Positions 6,176 to 13,571 are shown, counted from the stretch's first letter. The stretch is 13,812 nt of DNA from an uncultured Eubacteriales bacterium (GCA_902797405.1 CADBSP010000014.1:1-13812), one strand, 5' to 3'. Translations and numbers: made by a program. The notes: a model not told the origin generated them from the sequence alone.

Positions 6176-7375
6176 ATGTATAAGATTGCAACGCTAAACA
6201 AGATTTCACCTGTTGGTCTGGAAAAATTCACCGATTTATATGACATAGTCGATGGAGCCGAAGGCCCAAGCGGACTTCAGGATGCAGCCGGCGTTCTGGT
6301 TAGAAGCCAGGTAATGCACGATATGGAAATGCCGGAAACCTTGCTGGCCATAGCTAGAGCCGGTGCAGGTGTAAACAATATCCCGTTGGACAAATGTGCA
6401 GATGAAGGAATCATCGTATTCAATACACCGGGAGCAAATGCCAATTCTGTAAAAGAGCTGATTCTGGGCGCACTCATCATGTCCTCCAGAAATATGTCGG
6501 AAAGCATCGCATGGGTAAATTCCCTAAAGGACCAGCCGGATATCGATGATATATCAAAGGCAGTAGAAAAAGGAAAGAGCAAGTTCGCAGGTCATGAAAT
6601 CTATGGGCACACTCTGGGTGTTCTCGGTCTGGGTGCAATCGGTGCAATGGTTGCAAACGCAGCAATAGGACTAGGCATGAAGGTTGTGGGATACGACCCT
6701 TACCTCACTCCTGCAGCAAAGGAACGCCTCCTCTTCGATGTAAAAATCGTCGACACACCTGAGGAACTCCTAGCGGAATCCGATTTTGCAACAATCCACA
6801 TTCCTTCCATGGATTCAACCAACGGAATGTTCAATAAGGAACTGCTGAGCCACGCAAAGGACGGTCTGATTCTTCTCAATTTCTCCAGAGATAAACTGGT
6901 TGTAGAAAAAGATCTTTTGGAACTCCTGGAGTCCGGTAAGATTTATAAATACGTAACTGACTTTGCTACACCGGGAATCATGGGAGTTGAAAGAGTAACT
7001 ATAATGCCGCATCTTGGCGCATCCACAGAGGAAGCTGAAGACAATTGCGCAGTGATGGCAGCAGAGGAACTCATGGCATTTATTGAAAGAGGCGAAATAA
7101 AGAATTCCGTGAACTTCCCTGCAATCAATCTGGATATGGCAGGAGAAGATGCGCTGGCAGCGGCCGACTCCAAGAATCGTGTGGTCATTCTAACAAAGGG
7201 CGAACCATATCCTGAAAAGCTTATCTCCGCCATGTTTGCCGATAAGGAAGCAAAGGCAGTTGTGGGGGCCGTTCGCGGTGACTACGGAGTGGCCATCCTG
7301 CTAACGGATGACGAAATCACCGAAGTTCCTGCAGTTGACGAAGTTCTGAAAGTAAGAGTAATTAGTAGAGATTAG
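6176..7375 (+). CDS. serA: D-3-phosphoglycerate dehydrogenase
   Basis: SerA oxidises 3-phosphoglycerate to 3-phosphohydroxypyruvate with NAD+, the committed step of serine synthesis. The 399-residue product shows the D-2-hydroxyacid dehydrogenase plan: an N-terminal substrate lobe with RAGAGVNNI (61-69), the Rossmann motif GLGAIG (151-156) with a downstream acidic Asp in YDP (173-175), the catalytic Arg in NFSRD (R238), and the catalytic His in PHLGAST (H279). The usual Glu-Pro of the Glu relay in the loop before the His is not visible; that loop is short (TDFATPG). The C-terminal 70 residues (about 330-399) look like a short regulatory ACT-like domain, which I infer from position and size. 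AAAGGAG lies 11 nt before the ATG. The gene is divergent from serC and convergent with scpB. Confidence 0.95.
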   Translation: MYKIATLNKISPVGLEKFTDLYDIVDGAEGPSGLQDAAGVLVRSQVMHDMEMPETLLAIARAGAGVNNIPLDKCADEGIIVFNTPGANANSVKELILGALIMSSRNMSESIAWVNSLKDQPDIDDISKAVEKGKSKFAGHEIYGHTLGVLGLGAIGAMVANAAIGLGMKVVGYDPYLTPAAKERLLFDVKIVDTPEELLAESDFATIHIPSMDSTNGMFNKELLSHAKDGLILLNFSRDKLVVEKDLLELLESGKIYKYVTDFATPGIMGVERVTIMPHLGASTEEAEDNCAVMAAEELMAFIERGEIKNSVNFPAINLDMAGEDALAAADSKNRVVILTKGEPYPEKLISAMFADKEAKAVVGAVRGDYGVAILLTDDEITEVPAVDEVLKVRVISRD

Positions 7376-7381
7376 TATTAA

Positions 7382-7572
7382 TGCCGAGGGATAAACCTGC
7401 CGGTAACTTGTCCTCGAAATTTGCCACGAAATCCAAAAAAAAGAAAGCATCCCTTGGGAGTTATCAACGGGGGTCCCCAGCCCACTGGATAACTCCAACA
7501 AGGGATTTTTCATTTTTTTGGTTCGTGGATTAAATTTCTGCGGAATCGTTACCGGCAGGCTATCCCTCGGCA
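7382..7572. repeat. Long nested inverted repeat between serA and scpB
   Basis: The outer arms 7382-7407 and 7548-7572 are near-perfect reverse complements (core GCCGAGGGATA and CCTGCCGGTAAC, one small bulge). Further in, GAAATTT (7415-7421) pairs with AAATTTC (7532-7538) and CCACGAA (7423-7429) with TTCGTGG (7522-7528). The centre is the serA/scpB terminator. An extra inverted copy of the arm end, GGCAGGTTTATCCCTCG, sits at 7605-7621 and covers the scpB stop and last codons. No transposase and no clear target duplication are visible. The architecture is MITE-like or a large RNA hairpin. Confidence 0.85.
7431..7518. terminator. Bidirectional intrinsic terminator for serA and scpB
   Basis: ATCCCTTG (7449-7456) pairs with CAAGGGAT (7499-7506), continued by GGAGTTATC (7457-7465) with GATAACTCC (7488-7496) and a 2-base bulge. 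On the plus strand it is followed by TTTTTCATTTTTTT, ending serA. On the minus strand the A run at 7434-7442 becomes a T tract after the stem, ending scpB. This fits the convergent gene arrangement. Confidence 0.9.
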
Positions 7573-7611
7573 GAATAGCAATCTCTATCTGCGAATGTAG
7601 GGACGGCAGGT

Positions 7612-8283
7612 TTATCCCTCGCTAGAATCACTTATTTCCACAGGACTTCCTTCATCAATGACTTCATTTACCACTTCAGAATTCGAGTCACTAATCTCCT
7701 CCAACGTAACCTGCATGTCCGGTGCGAAGTCCTCTTCTCTATCAGCCCTATCCATTGCCAGAACATCCTCTATATCCTCAATTTCCGGAAGCTCTTTTAG
7801 GGATGTGAATCCGAACTGCTGAAGGAACGTCTTTGTTGTACCATAGAGAATCGGGCGTCCTATTCCGGAGGATCGTCCCTGTTCCTCAACCAGTTCCTTT
7901 TTCATGAGTCCCTCAATTACCCTATCGCATTTGATGCCGCGGATAGAATCGATTTCGGACTTTGTCACAGGCTGTTTATATGCAACAATTGCAAGAACCT
8001 CTAATGCCGCCTGCGAAAGCTTTCTGGTCTTGACCGGTGTACAGAGTTTTTCAATATTGTCTGCGTACTCCGGTCTGGTTGCAAACTGGAAGCCATTATC
8101 AATCTGCCTTATCATAAGGCCTCTGCCCTCCTGGTCATACTCCTGCTGGAGTTCCAAAAAGCATTCCTTTGCTTCCTGATTTGTAACCTCTGCAGCCTCT
8201 GCGGCATCTTTGATATCCAGGGGTTGTCCCCAGATATACATAAGAGATTCCAGTATTGATTTAGTTCTCTTTTTATTATACAT
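7612..8283 (-). CDS. scpB: Segregation and condensation protein B
   Basis: ScpB is the winged-helix kite subunit that dimerises and binds ScpA to complete the Smc condensin complex for chromosome segregation. The 223-residue product has the characteristic N-terminal ILESLMYIWGQPL segment, a first winged helix (about 8-80) and a second with the conserved ALEVLAIVAYKQPVTKSEI block (about 93-111) and the GRPILYGTT strand (143-151). A Glu/Asp/Ser-rich C-terminal tail of about 45 residues follows, normal for the family in being poorly conserved. AAGGAG is 4 nt from the ATG. The gene starts 19 bp after scpA, so the two are one operon. The last codons and stop lie within a copy of the neighbouring inverted-repeat arm. 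Confidence 0.95.
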   Translation of the reverse strand: MYNKKRTKSILESLMYIWGQPLDIKDAAEAAEVTNQEAKECFLELQQEYDQEGRGLMIRQIDNGFQFATRPEYADNIEKLCTPVKTRKLSQAALEVLAIVAYKQPVTKSEIDSIRGIKCDRVIEGLMKKELVEEQGRSSGIGRPILYGTTKTFLQQFGFTSLKELPEIEDIEDVLAMDRADREEDFAPDMQVTLEEISDSNSEVVNEVIDEGSPVEISDSSEG

Positions 8284-8302
8284 AGTTCTCCTTAAAGAAA
8301 AA

Positions 8303-9139
8303 TTAGTCGCCTATAGGTACATATTTGCTGGGCTCAGAAGTATTGGGGTTACCCTGATTTGTTGTGCCGTCGTCGGGATCATCTGCAATTTGAGTAGCCT
8401 TATACGGTTTTACGAAAATCTCTCCGTATGTAGTGTTCTGAGTCGCATCCAGCATCTTATCCTTCATCATCTGAAGTATGGATGAGAATGTCACGATGAC
8501 ATCGTATTTATCCTTTTTATCGACAATCAATTCTCTGAACGAGAGCTTCCTTAATCCCTTTGATAGAGCATCCCTTAACCTGGTTCCAATCAGTCGGATT
8601 CTGCTCTCAATGGTTGCCTTTTCTCTCTCAACCTTTTGATAATGTGCTCTAACCTCTGCTTCTCTACGCTCTCTCTGGATGAAGAGTTCGAAGGCCTCCA
8701 CGAATTTATCCAGCGACAGCGATAGGTATTCGTTCGGATTTTCCAGGTAAACCGAAATATCCTCCTGGGGCTTGGCATAAATCATGGAATTGATATCCCA
8801 GCGCTCAGCCAATTGCTCCGAAGCTTCCTTAAACTTCTTGTACTCCAGAATCCTTTCCACCAGTTCGCTTCTCGGATCCACATAGGGCTCATCCCCCGGT
8901 TCCACCTGCATCCTGGGAAGAATCATTCTGGATTTGATGTCTATCAAAGTCGCCGCAAGCACCATAAATTCAGAGGCTACGGAAAAATCCATAGCCTTCA
9001 TCTCGTCTATATACGCCAAATACTGCTCCGTGATTTCGGAGATTCGTATGTCGTATATACTCATCTTTGCATTTTCAATCAGATAAACCAGCAAATCGAA
9101 GGGACCTTCGAAATACTGGAGTTTCACCTTATAACTCAT
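8303..9139 (-). CDS. scpA: Segregation and condensation protein A
   Basis: ScpA is the kleisin that bridges the heads of the Smc dimer and carries ScpB. The 278-residue product begins with the family signature YKVKLQYFEGPFDLLVYLI and has the following ISEITEQYLAYI helix (34-45) and SEFMVLAATLIDIKSRMILP (56-75), all in the Smc-neck-binding N-terminal domain. The C-terminal winged helix lies around 195-245 (FRELIVDKKDKYDVIVTFSSILQMM region). A Pro/Asp/Asn-rich tail of about 25 residues is not conserved. An in-frame TGA lies three codons before the ATG, so the start is firm, yet the ribosome site is poor (AAAGG about 16 nt upstream). The next gene, scpB, follows at 19 bp. Confidence 0.96.
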   Translation of the reverse strand: MSYKVKLQYFEGPFDLLVYLIENAKMSIYDIRISEITEQYLAYIDEMKAMDFSVASEFMVLAATLIDIKSRMILPRMQVEPGDEPYVDPRSELVERILEYKKFKEASEQLAERWDINSMIYAKPQEDISVYLENPNEYLSLSLDKFVEAFELFIQRERREAEVRAHYQKVEREKATIESRIRLIGTRLRDALSKGLRKLSFRELIVDKKDKYDVIVTFSSILQMMKDKMLDATQNTTYGEIFVKPYKATQIADDPDDGTTNQGNPNTSEPSKYVPIGD

Positions 9140-9240
9140 ATCGTTTCAACTGGTGCCTTTGTTATTAATTATTCAAAATCCGAGTTTACCCTTGTCTTAT
9201 TCAATCTTCCAAAAATAAACCCTTTCTTTGTTGGTGACAA

Positions 9241-10335
9241 TTATTCCGAAAGCTTAATGGGGCTAATATCATCTGCAAGCCTTAACCCGGGAGTTCTGTT
9301 GTCTTTCAGTTCGAACAAAGATCCCTCTGCCTTATACGCGACTTTTCCATCTATAATCGTGACTTCCGGATGAACCTGATCAAGCTCATCTATTGCTATT
9401 CTGCCTAAATCTCTGTCCAGGATGAGGAAGCTAGCTCTGTTTCCGACCTTGATTTCGCCCATGTCCAAAAGTCCCAAATAATGAGATGCCAGTTTCGTAT
9501 AACCTATGACCATGGAATCTAATCCGAAGAAGGAATTCTCGTCAGCATGCTCACCTCTGGTTGCAGCCTCTTCGATTTCTTTAATCAAATCCGCCTTTAA
9601 TGAAACAAATGGATCAAAGTCGGATTCGCCTCTATGCACTCTGCCACAAGGAATATTAAGATCCTCCAGCCAGCTTTGCTCCTGCATAAGAACCTGAAGC
9701 AGGTTGACCGATGGATCCATGTCGGATATCTCTACGGAAAGCTGCAGGCTGTTCTCTCTGCAGAATTCAACAACCTTTCTATACTCCTCTTCGGTGGTAT
9801 ATCTCTCACCCTTTATTGTGATTCCGGCCACATGAACTTTTCTGCTGCGAATGAGTCTTTGCTTGTCTTCCAGTGCTTCGGGATGTTCTTTGATATAATC
9901 CCACGGATAATAAAGCGATACATACTGCGGAAATTCTTTGATATAGTCAAATCCAATCTGTTCGCGAGCACCATCTGGTTCGTGACTAAGGTCATTTGGA
10001 TTTAGGTAATCGTAGAAGGAGTCCTTTCCGTTTAATAAACCGGAAGCACCCAGCCCTATAATTCCCTTTGATGCCAGGTTTTCTCCTCCTCGGAAATCCA
10101 TTCTAATGTCGGCATCAACAAAGCCCGGAACTACCGTGCGTCCCTTTAGGTCGATTACCTCGAATTCGGAAATCCTCGGATCGTAGAGCCCGGTTAACCC
10201 AACGCTTTCCATCAACCCCTGGACTGTACCAACATAATCAATCCCCCCTAGGGACACAGACATTGCCTCAGCATAAGGCAACTCCTCGTTACTGGTAAAG
10301 ATCATTCCATTAACGTAAAGGGTTTTAAGAATCAT
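9241..10335 (-). CDS. Degenerate YtcJ-like amidohydrolase family protein, probably not catalytic
   Basis: The 364-residue product follows the plan of the YtcJ-like amidohydrolases: an N-terminal beta-sandwich opening (YVNGMIFT, 8-15), the entry to the barrel at TVVPGFVDADIRMD (67-80), and the C-terminal return of the beta-sandwich MGEIKVGNRASFLILDRDL (292-310). The metal ligands are gone. The HxH after PGFVDA is replaced by D76 and R78. The segment LQLSVEISDMD (197-207) matches the family's VAVHAIGD strand but has Glu202 in place of His. YtcJ enzymes have about 530 residues, so about 150 are missing, mainly from the mid-barrel. The frame is intact and there is a strong GGAGGAG site 4 nt before the ATG, so it looks maintained and expressed. 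It sits between queT and scpA, same strand, with gaps of 107 and 101 bp. Substrate or partner unknown. Confidence 0.7.
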   Translation of the reverse strand: MILKTLYVNGMIFTSNEELPYAEAMSVSLGGIDYVGTVQGLMESVGLTGLYDPRISEFEVIDLKGRTVVPGFVDADIRMDFRGGENLASKGIIGLGASGLLNGKDSFYDYLNPNDLSHEPDGAREQIGFDYIKEFPQYVSLYYPWDYIKEHPEALEDKQRLIRSRKVHVAGITIKGERYTTEEEYRKVVEFCRENSLQLSVEISDMDPSVNLLQVLMQEQSWLEDLNIPCGRVHRGESDFDPFVSLKADLIKEIEEAATRGEHADENSFFGLDSMVIGYTKLASHYLGLLDMGEIKVGNRASFLILDRDLGRIAIDELDQVHPEVTIIDGKVAYKAEGSLFELKDNRTPGLRLADDISPIKLSE

Positions 10336-10442
10336 ATCGCTCCTCCAAATAATTCAACAGCTGTGCCGAATTCCAATATGTATGTCCTTCCAACTTCTTT
10401 TCTGTCAGTCTTTACTATTGCTCTTTTACTCTTTCTGACTAG

Positions 10443-10979
10443 TCATTTCCTGACTAATTGAAAAACCTGTCTGGCGTTTTTACTGACTGCCATTCCAAGA
10501 ATAGTTCCCAGAATACCACAGGATATTACTTCACCGATTCCAACAGTTAGCATCATGAATGGAATAGAAAGCGGTGAACCGTAGGCGTGTTTTAGAACAA
10601 AGGGGATAATCAAAGCATTTGCAACAATCGGAGGAATGGTTCCGATTATGATTGGTTTAACTCCGTCCAAGCTTTGAGTGGATCTACTTACTCTAAAAAA
10701 CTCTCCTACATAATAAGTTCCTACTGCCCCGATTAATGTAGCCAGGCTTCCGAATATGACGTCGGGAAGCACTGCTCCGCCCAAGATATTCGCTATCAGG
10801 CATCCAACGAAGAGTCCCGGAATAGCTGCCGGCGTAAATAAAGGCAAAATTGTCAATGCTTCAGATATTCTGAATTGTACCTCTCTAAAGGCAATTGGTG
10901 CGATAGCCACTGTGACTACAACGTAGCATGCAGCAATCATGGCAGCTACGGTAAGCCATTTGATGTTTTTGTTTTTCAT
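10443..10979 (-). CDS. queT: Queuosine precursor transporter QueT family membrane protein
   Basis: The 178-residue product is a polytopic membrane protein of the QueT (DUF988) type, the substrate-binding S component of an energy-coupling-factor transporter thought to import preQ1/preQ0, precursors of the tRNA base queuosine. Supporting blocks are the N-terminal helix with AACYVVVT (16-23), FREVQFRISEALTILPLF (31-48), the Pro-Gly-Leu-rich second helix PAAIPGLFVGCLIANI (50-65), the GSLATLIGAVGTY segment (77-89) and the IIPFVLK (124-130) region. About five to six membrane segments span nearly the whole length. AGGGAG at 10989-10994 precedes the ATG by about 9 nt. The ECF energising genes are not in the window. 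A structured leader upstream suggests regulation by RNA. Confidence 0.9.
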   Translation of the reverse strand: MKNKNIKWLTVAAMIAACYVVVTVAIAPIAFREVQFRISEALTILPLFTPAAIPGLFVGCLIANILGGAVLPDVIFGSLATLIGAVGTYYVGEFFRVSRSTQSLDGVKPIIIGTIPPIVANALIIPFVLKHAYGSPLSIPFMMLTVGIGEVISCGILGTILGMAVSKNARQVFQLVRK

Positions 10980-10987
10980 TGTTATAA

Positions 10988-11077
10988 CTCTCCCTAGTTT
11001 TTTTGTTTTGCATTAATGCATCCGGAGGATGGTTTCGAACTCCGGATAAATATTGCCGGGTTTATGGACAACCAGGC
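10988..11077 (-). promoter_or_regulatory. Structured queT leader, candidate preQ1-type riboswitch
   Basis: On the minus strand the leader has two hairpins. Hairpin 1 is GCCTGGTT/AACCCGGC (11077-11070 with 11062-11055, one mismatch, 7-base loop). Hairpin 2 is a perfect 8-bp stem ATCCGGAG/CTCCGGAT (11047-11040 with 11027-11020) with a 12-base loop TTCGAAACCATC. Then come GCATTAATGC, an A-rich tail CAAAACAAAAAAACTA, and AGGGAG just before the queT start. A G-rich stem with a C-containing loop, followed by an A-rich tail that merges with the ribosome site, is the general plan of preQ1-I riboswitches, which are known upstream of queT. The exact preQ1-I consensus is not met: the tail is longer and a clear loop-tail pseudoknot was not found. 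It may be a diverged member, another preQ1 class, or something new. Confidence 0.4.
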
Positions 11078-11131
11078 ACATACACTGTTATTTTATCACA
11101 GAATTACAATTATTGCACGAAAGAATTCAGT

Positions 11132-11287
11132 CGAGTTCCGGATTTGAATTCGGTCGTATTCCGGATTTGGATTCAGACGAGTTCCGGATTTGGATTCGGT
11201 CGAGTTCCGGATTTGAATTCAGTCGTATTCCGGATTTGGATTCTGTCGAGTTCGGATTTGGATTCAGTTCGAGTTCCGGATTTGAAG
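11132..11287. repeat. Seven tandem copies of a 23-bp repeat
   Basis: Units begin at 11132, 11155, 11178, 11201, 11224, 11247 and 11270 (the last is partial, 18 bp), with consensus CGAGTTCCGGATTTGGATTC plus three bases. Copies 2 and 5 read CGTATTCC in place of CGAGTTCC. Copy 6 has lost one C and gained one T, so the 23-bp phase is kept. Part of a further unit (GAATTCAGT) precedes the array at 11123-11131. There are no spacers, so this is not CRISPR. The array lies between the terminator of the CWB2 protein and the queT leader. Plus-strand open frames through it exist only because the unit lacks stops. The stretch 10980-11412 as a whole holds leader, array and terminator and no gene. Confidence 0.95.
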
Positions 11288-11340
11288 CTAGAGGACTGGG
11301 TAGAGTAAAAATCGCAATGACAAATATTCCAAGAAATACT

Positions 11341-11371
11341 GTTTAAAAACCCGGGGTGCCTTGCCCCGGGT
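11341..11371 (-). terminator. Intrinsic terminator of the secreted CWB2 protein gene
   Basis: ACCCGGGG (11349-11356) and CCCCGGGT (11364-11371) form a perfect 8-bp GC-rich stem with a 7-base loop. On the minus strand it is followed by TTTTT (11349-11345). It lies about 41 bp past the stop of the gene ending at 11413. Confidence 0.92.
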
Positions 11372-11412
11372 GTATTATCTCGTAATATGTCGCGTTCTAG
11401 ATCGTGTTATTC

Positions 11413-13566
11413 TCACTTGGATGTGCTTCTGTTTAGCGCATCCATGGTTTTATCGCCTACTGCAAATTTTCCACCGAACACGTACCCGGTTTCTATTACA
11501 TCTCTGTATGCGCTCGGGAACGATGCATTGCCCATGGCCTTATCGTCGGCCAGCACCAAAATGGATCTATTGTGTCCGCAAAGCGCAGCTCCTGCCAGCG
11601 CATCCGGATAGTTCTGGCTGGTTGCCACCCCCATCTTGTTGGCAGATAGCTTTAGGCCAAGGCCGTAGCGAGCAATAATCGCACTAGTTTCGACGCCGTT
11701 CCTTCCACCCAATCGGGTAAGGACCGAGATATTATTTGCATTTAGCACTCTTTCAACGTCAGGTGTAACCGCACCGGTGCCTCCCACAATAATCGCTTTC
11801 TTTATATCCAATTCCTTCAGCGCACTGATCTCATCATTTGTCAAAGTCTTCCCATCCGCAGCCAGGAAAATCGGATATCCCATAGCATAGGAAATCGGTG
11901 AAACCGAGAGCGCATCCTTAAAACTCTTATTGGTAGCTATTATCGCTATTCCCTCAGAAGACCATCTGCCCTTACCCTCCAAAGCCAGTTTTGCGCTGGT
12001 ATCCGCAGAGGTGTTTCCGAAGATTCTCTTTGGCGTAACACCAGAAACCTGTTTAATTTGATTGAAGACATTATCGCTTATAGCGAAGGTTCCTCCTGCA
12101 ATAAATACCCTGGTCGGCTTCAGACTACGTATCAAAGCACTCGCTTGGCTGGATAGATTCTTCCCATTTGTTAGAATAATCGGAGCATCGTATAGACCAG
12201 CCAAACCGGAGGCTGCAAGCGCATCCTTAAAGTTCTCTCCTGTCGCAATTACCAATGTTCCTCCGGCCTTTGTAAACCCTTCCTCAACAATGGCTTGCAT
12301 TGTATCATAGCGGCCATTTCCATACAATCTATGCCATACGCTCTTTGATGTACCGGAAGAACTACCGGTGTTGTAGTCGGATTTGGAAATCGTACGCTCT
12401 GAGGCACTGTATAGCCTTATAGTCTCAGCATCGTATTGGAAATCTATCGAAGTTCTGCCGAATTGTTTTGAATACCTGGAGGAGTTCCCCTTCGAATCCC
12501 CCTTCATAAAAAGTCCATCAAAGCGGCCATCATTACTTCCGATGGTTCCGCTATCACAGTTAGTCACGTCTACCAGATAGTTTTGTCCACCGATATGCAC
12601 CAAATTCCATGTATGCGGACCCGCGCCTGTTCCACCGCTCATATGGCCTGAGACCATGTAGCAGTGGATAGTGGAATCCTTGAAGGTTGTGAGATCGCAG
12701 AGGAATTTGAAAGCTTTGCTGTACCCTTCACAGGTAACTGCGGTATTTTGATTGCCATCAAAGACATATATCATTTGATACGGGTCGCCGTATTTTTCAC
12801 TTCTCCTTGGATCCGAAGCCACGGCGTGGTTATATGTAGCCAATCTGCAGATTTCGTCCTTGTAATAGGTCAGTTTTTCTATGTCGCTTTTATTTTCGAC
12901 CTTCTTTACAATACTCTTTGCTGATTCGACTATCTTTGCTGAAGCAGATGTTTTGGAAGTATCGAGATCTGTGGTATCCCTTACACCTCTTTTGCTGTAA
13001 TAAGCAGCAACGGGAAGGTCCATGCTTATTCTGGCTGAATGTACGCTGATTGCATTCACGCTGGGACTGCCCTGGTGTGATGCACTGATGCCCTGGATAG
13101 TCGTCGCTGTTTTATCGTACCAATACAATTCATAAGGCGCATCAGCCAGAAGTGCCTCGATTACCTTCTGTAAATTTAAGTTTCCGAGTTCTTTGGCTCT
13201 CACCTTTGTTTTGGCATCATTACTGTACTTGCCGCCTCCGGCAAACACAGTGCTAAGGCCTAATTCCTGGGCTGTATAGGATTTCCCACTAAGCTTACTT
13301 GTTAGGTCGATTTCTATTCTGGAATCTCCTCTCTTACCCTCGGCGATAAGTTTAATCTGCCTAAGAGCTTCATTAAATACATACCGCTCGATGTCGTTTA
13401 GGTATACGGACGCTCTGGAGTACTTTCCCTCATCGGCAGCAAATGACTCCGTTGCAGTCACTCCCAGGCTCATGACTGTCATCAAAAAAATCAAAAGGAC
13501 AGCAACTGTCCCTCTAATCCATTTTGTTCCCGTTATACTTCTCATTTTCATTCCAGTACTCTTCAT
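11413..13566 (-). CDS. Secreted transglutaminase-like protein with three CWB2 cell-wall-binding repeats
   Basis: With the start at 13566 the product has 717 residues. It has a signal peptide (basic MKSTGMKMRS, hydrophobic 19-36, likely cleavage near SFAA at 41-44). A linker and helical region follow, then a transglutaminase-like domain (about 225-360) with a plausible Cys-His-Asp triad: C279 in VTCEGYSKAF, H318 in GPHTWNLV and D333 in LVDVTNCD. After a Ser/Thr/Gly linker (about 395-408) come three CWB2 repeats (about 411-508, 512-606 and 615-715), marked by R..G..R/DT, FKDAL or YPDAL, and the AGGT.AIS or VGGTGAV type turns. CWB2 triplets anchor proteins non-covalently to the cell wall of Clostridia. 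The substrate of the cysteine domain is unknown. A longer frame starts at 13641, but GGAGAGA sits just before the 13566 ATG and only the short form begins with a clean signal peptide. It has its own promoter and terminator. Confidence 0.93.
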   Translation of the reverse strand: MKSTGMKMRSITGTKWIRGTVAVLLIFLMTVMSLGVTATESFAADEGKYSRASVYLNDIERYVFNEALRQIKLIAEGKRGDSRIEIDLTSKLSGKSYTAQELGLSTVFAGGGKYSNDAKTKVRAKELGNLNLQKVIEALLADAPYELYWYDKTATTIQGISASHQGSPSVNAISVHSARISMDLPVAAYYSKRGVRDTTDLDTSKTSASAKIVESAKSIVKKVENKSDIEKLTYYKDEICRLATYNHAVASDPRRSEKYGDPYQMIYVFDGNQNTAVTCEGYSKAFKFLCDLTTFKDSTIHCYMVSGHMSGGTGAGPHTWNLVHIGGQNYLVDVTNCDSGTIGSNDGRFDGLFMKGDSKGNSSRYSKQFGRTSIDFQYDAETIRLYSASERTISKSDYNTGSSSGTSKSVWHRLYGNGRYDTMQAIVEEGFTKAGGTLVIATGENFKDALAASGLAGLYDAPIILTNGKNLSSQASALIRSLKPTRVFIAGGTFAISDNVFNQIKQVSGVTPKRIFGNTSADTSAKLALEGKGRWSSEGIAIIATNKSFKDALSVSPISYAMGYPIFLAADGKTLTNDEISALKELDIKKAIIVGGTGAVTPDVERVLNANNISVLTRLGGRNGVETSAIIARYGLGLKLSANKMGVATSQNYPDALAGAALCGHNRSILVLADDKAMGNASFPSAYRDVIETGYVFGGKFAVGDKTMDALNRSTSK

Positions 13567-13571
13567 GCTTA

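Noticed and set aside
11020..11047. Possible tRNA fragment because of a TTTCGAAC sequence resembling a T loop
   Set aside because: The flanks do not form a 5-bp T stem or an acceptor stem, and no anticodon arm is present. The sequence fits the leader hairpin better.
11003..11346. Two plus-strand open frames of about 100 codons with repeated Phe-Arg-Ile-Trp-Ile or Pro-Asp-Leu patterns
   Set aside because: They are translations of the 23-bp repeat array, open in two frames because the unit lacks stops. There is no ribosome site, and they overlap the queT leader on the other strand.
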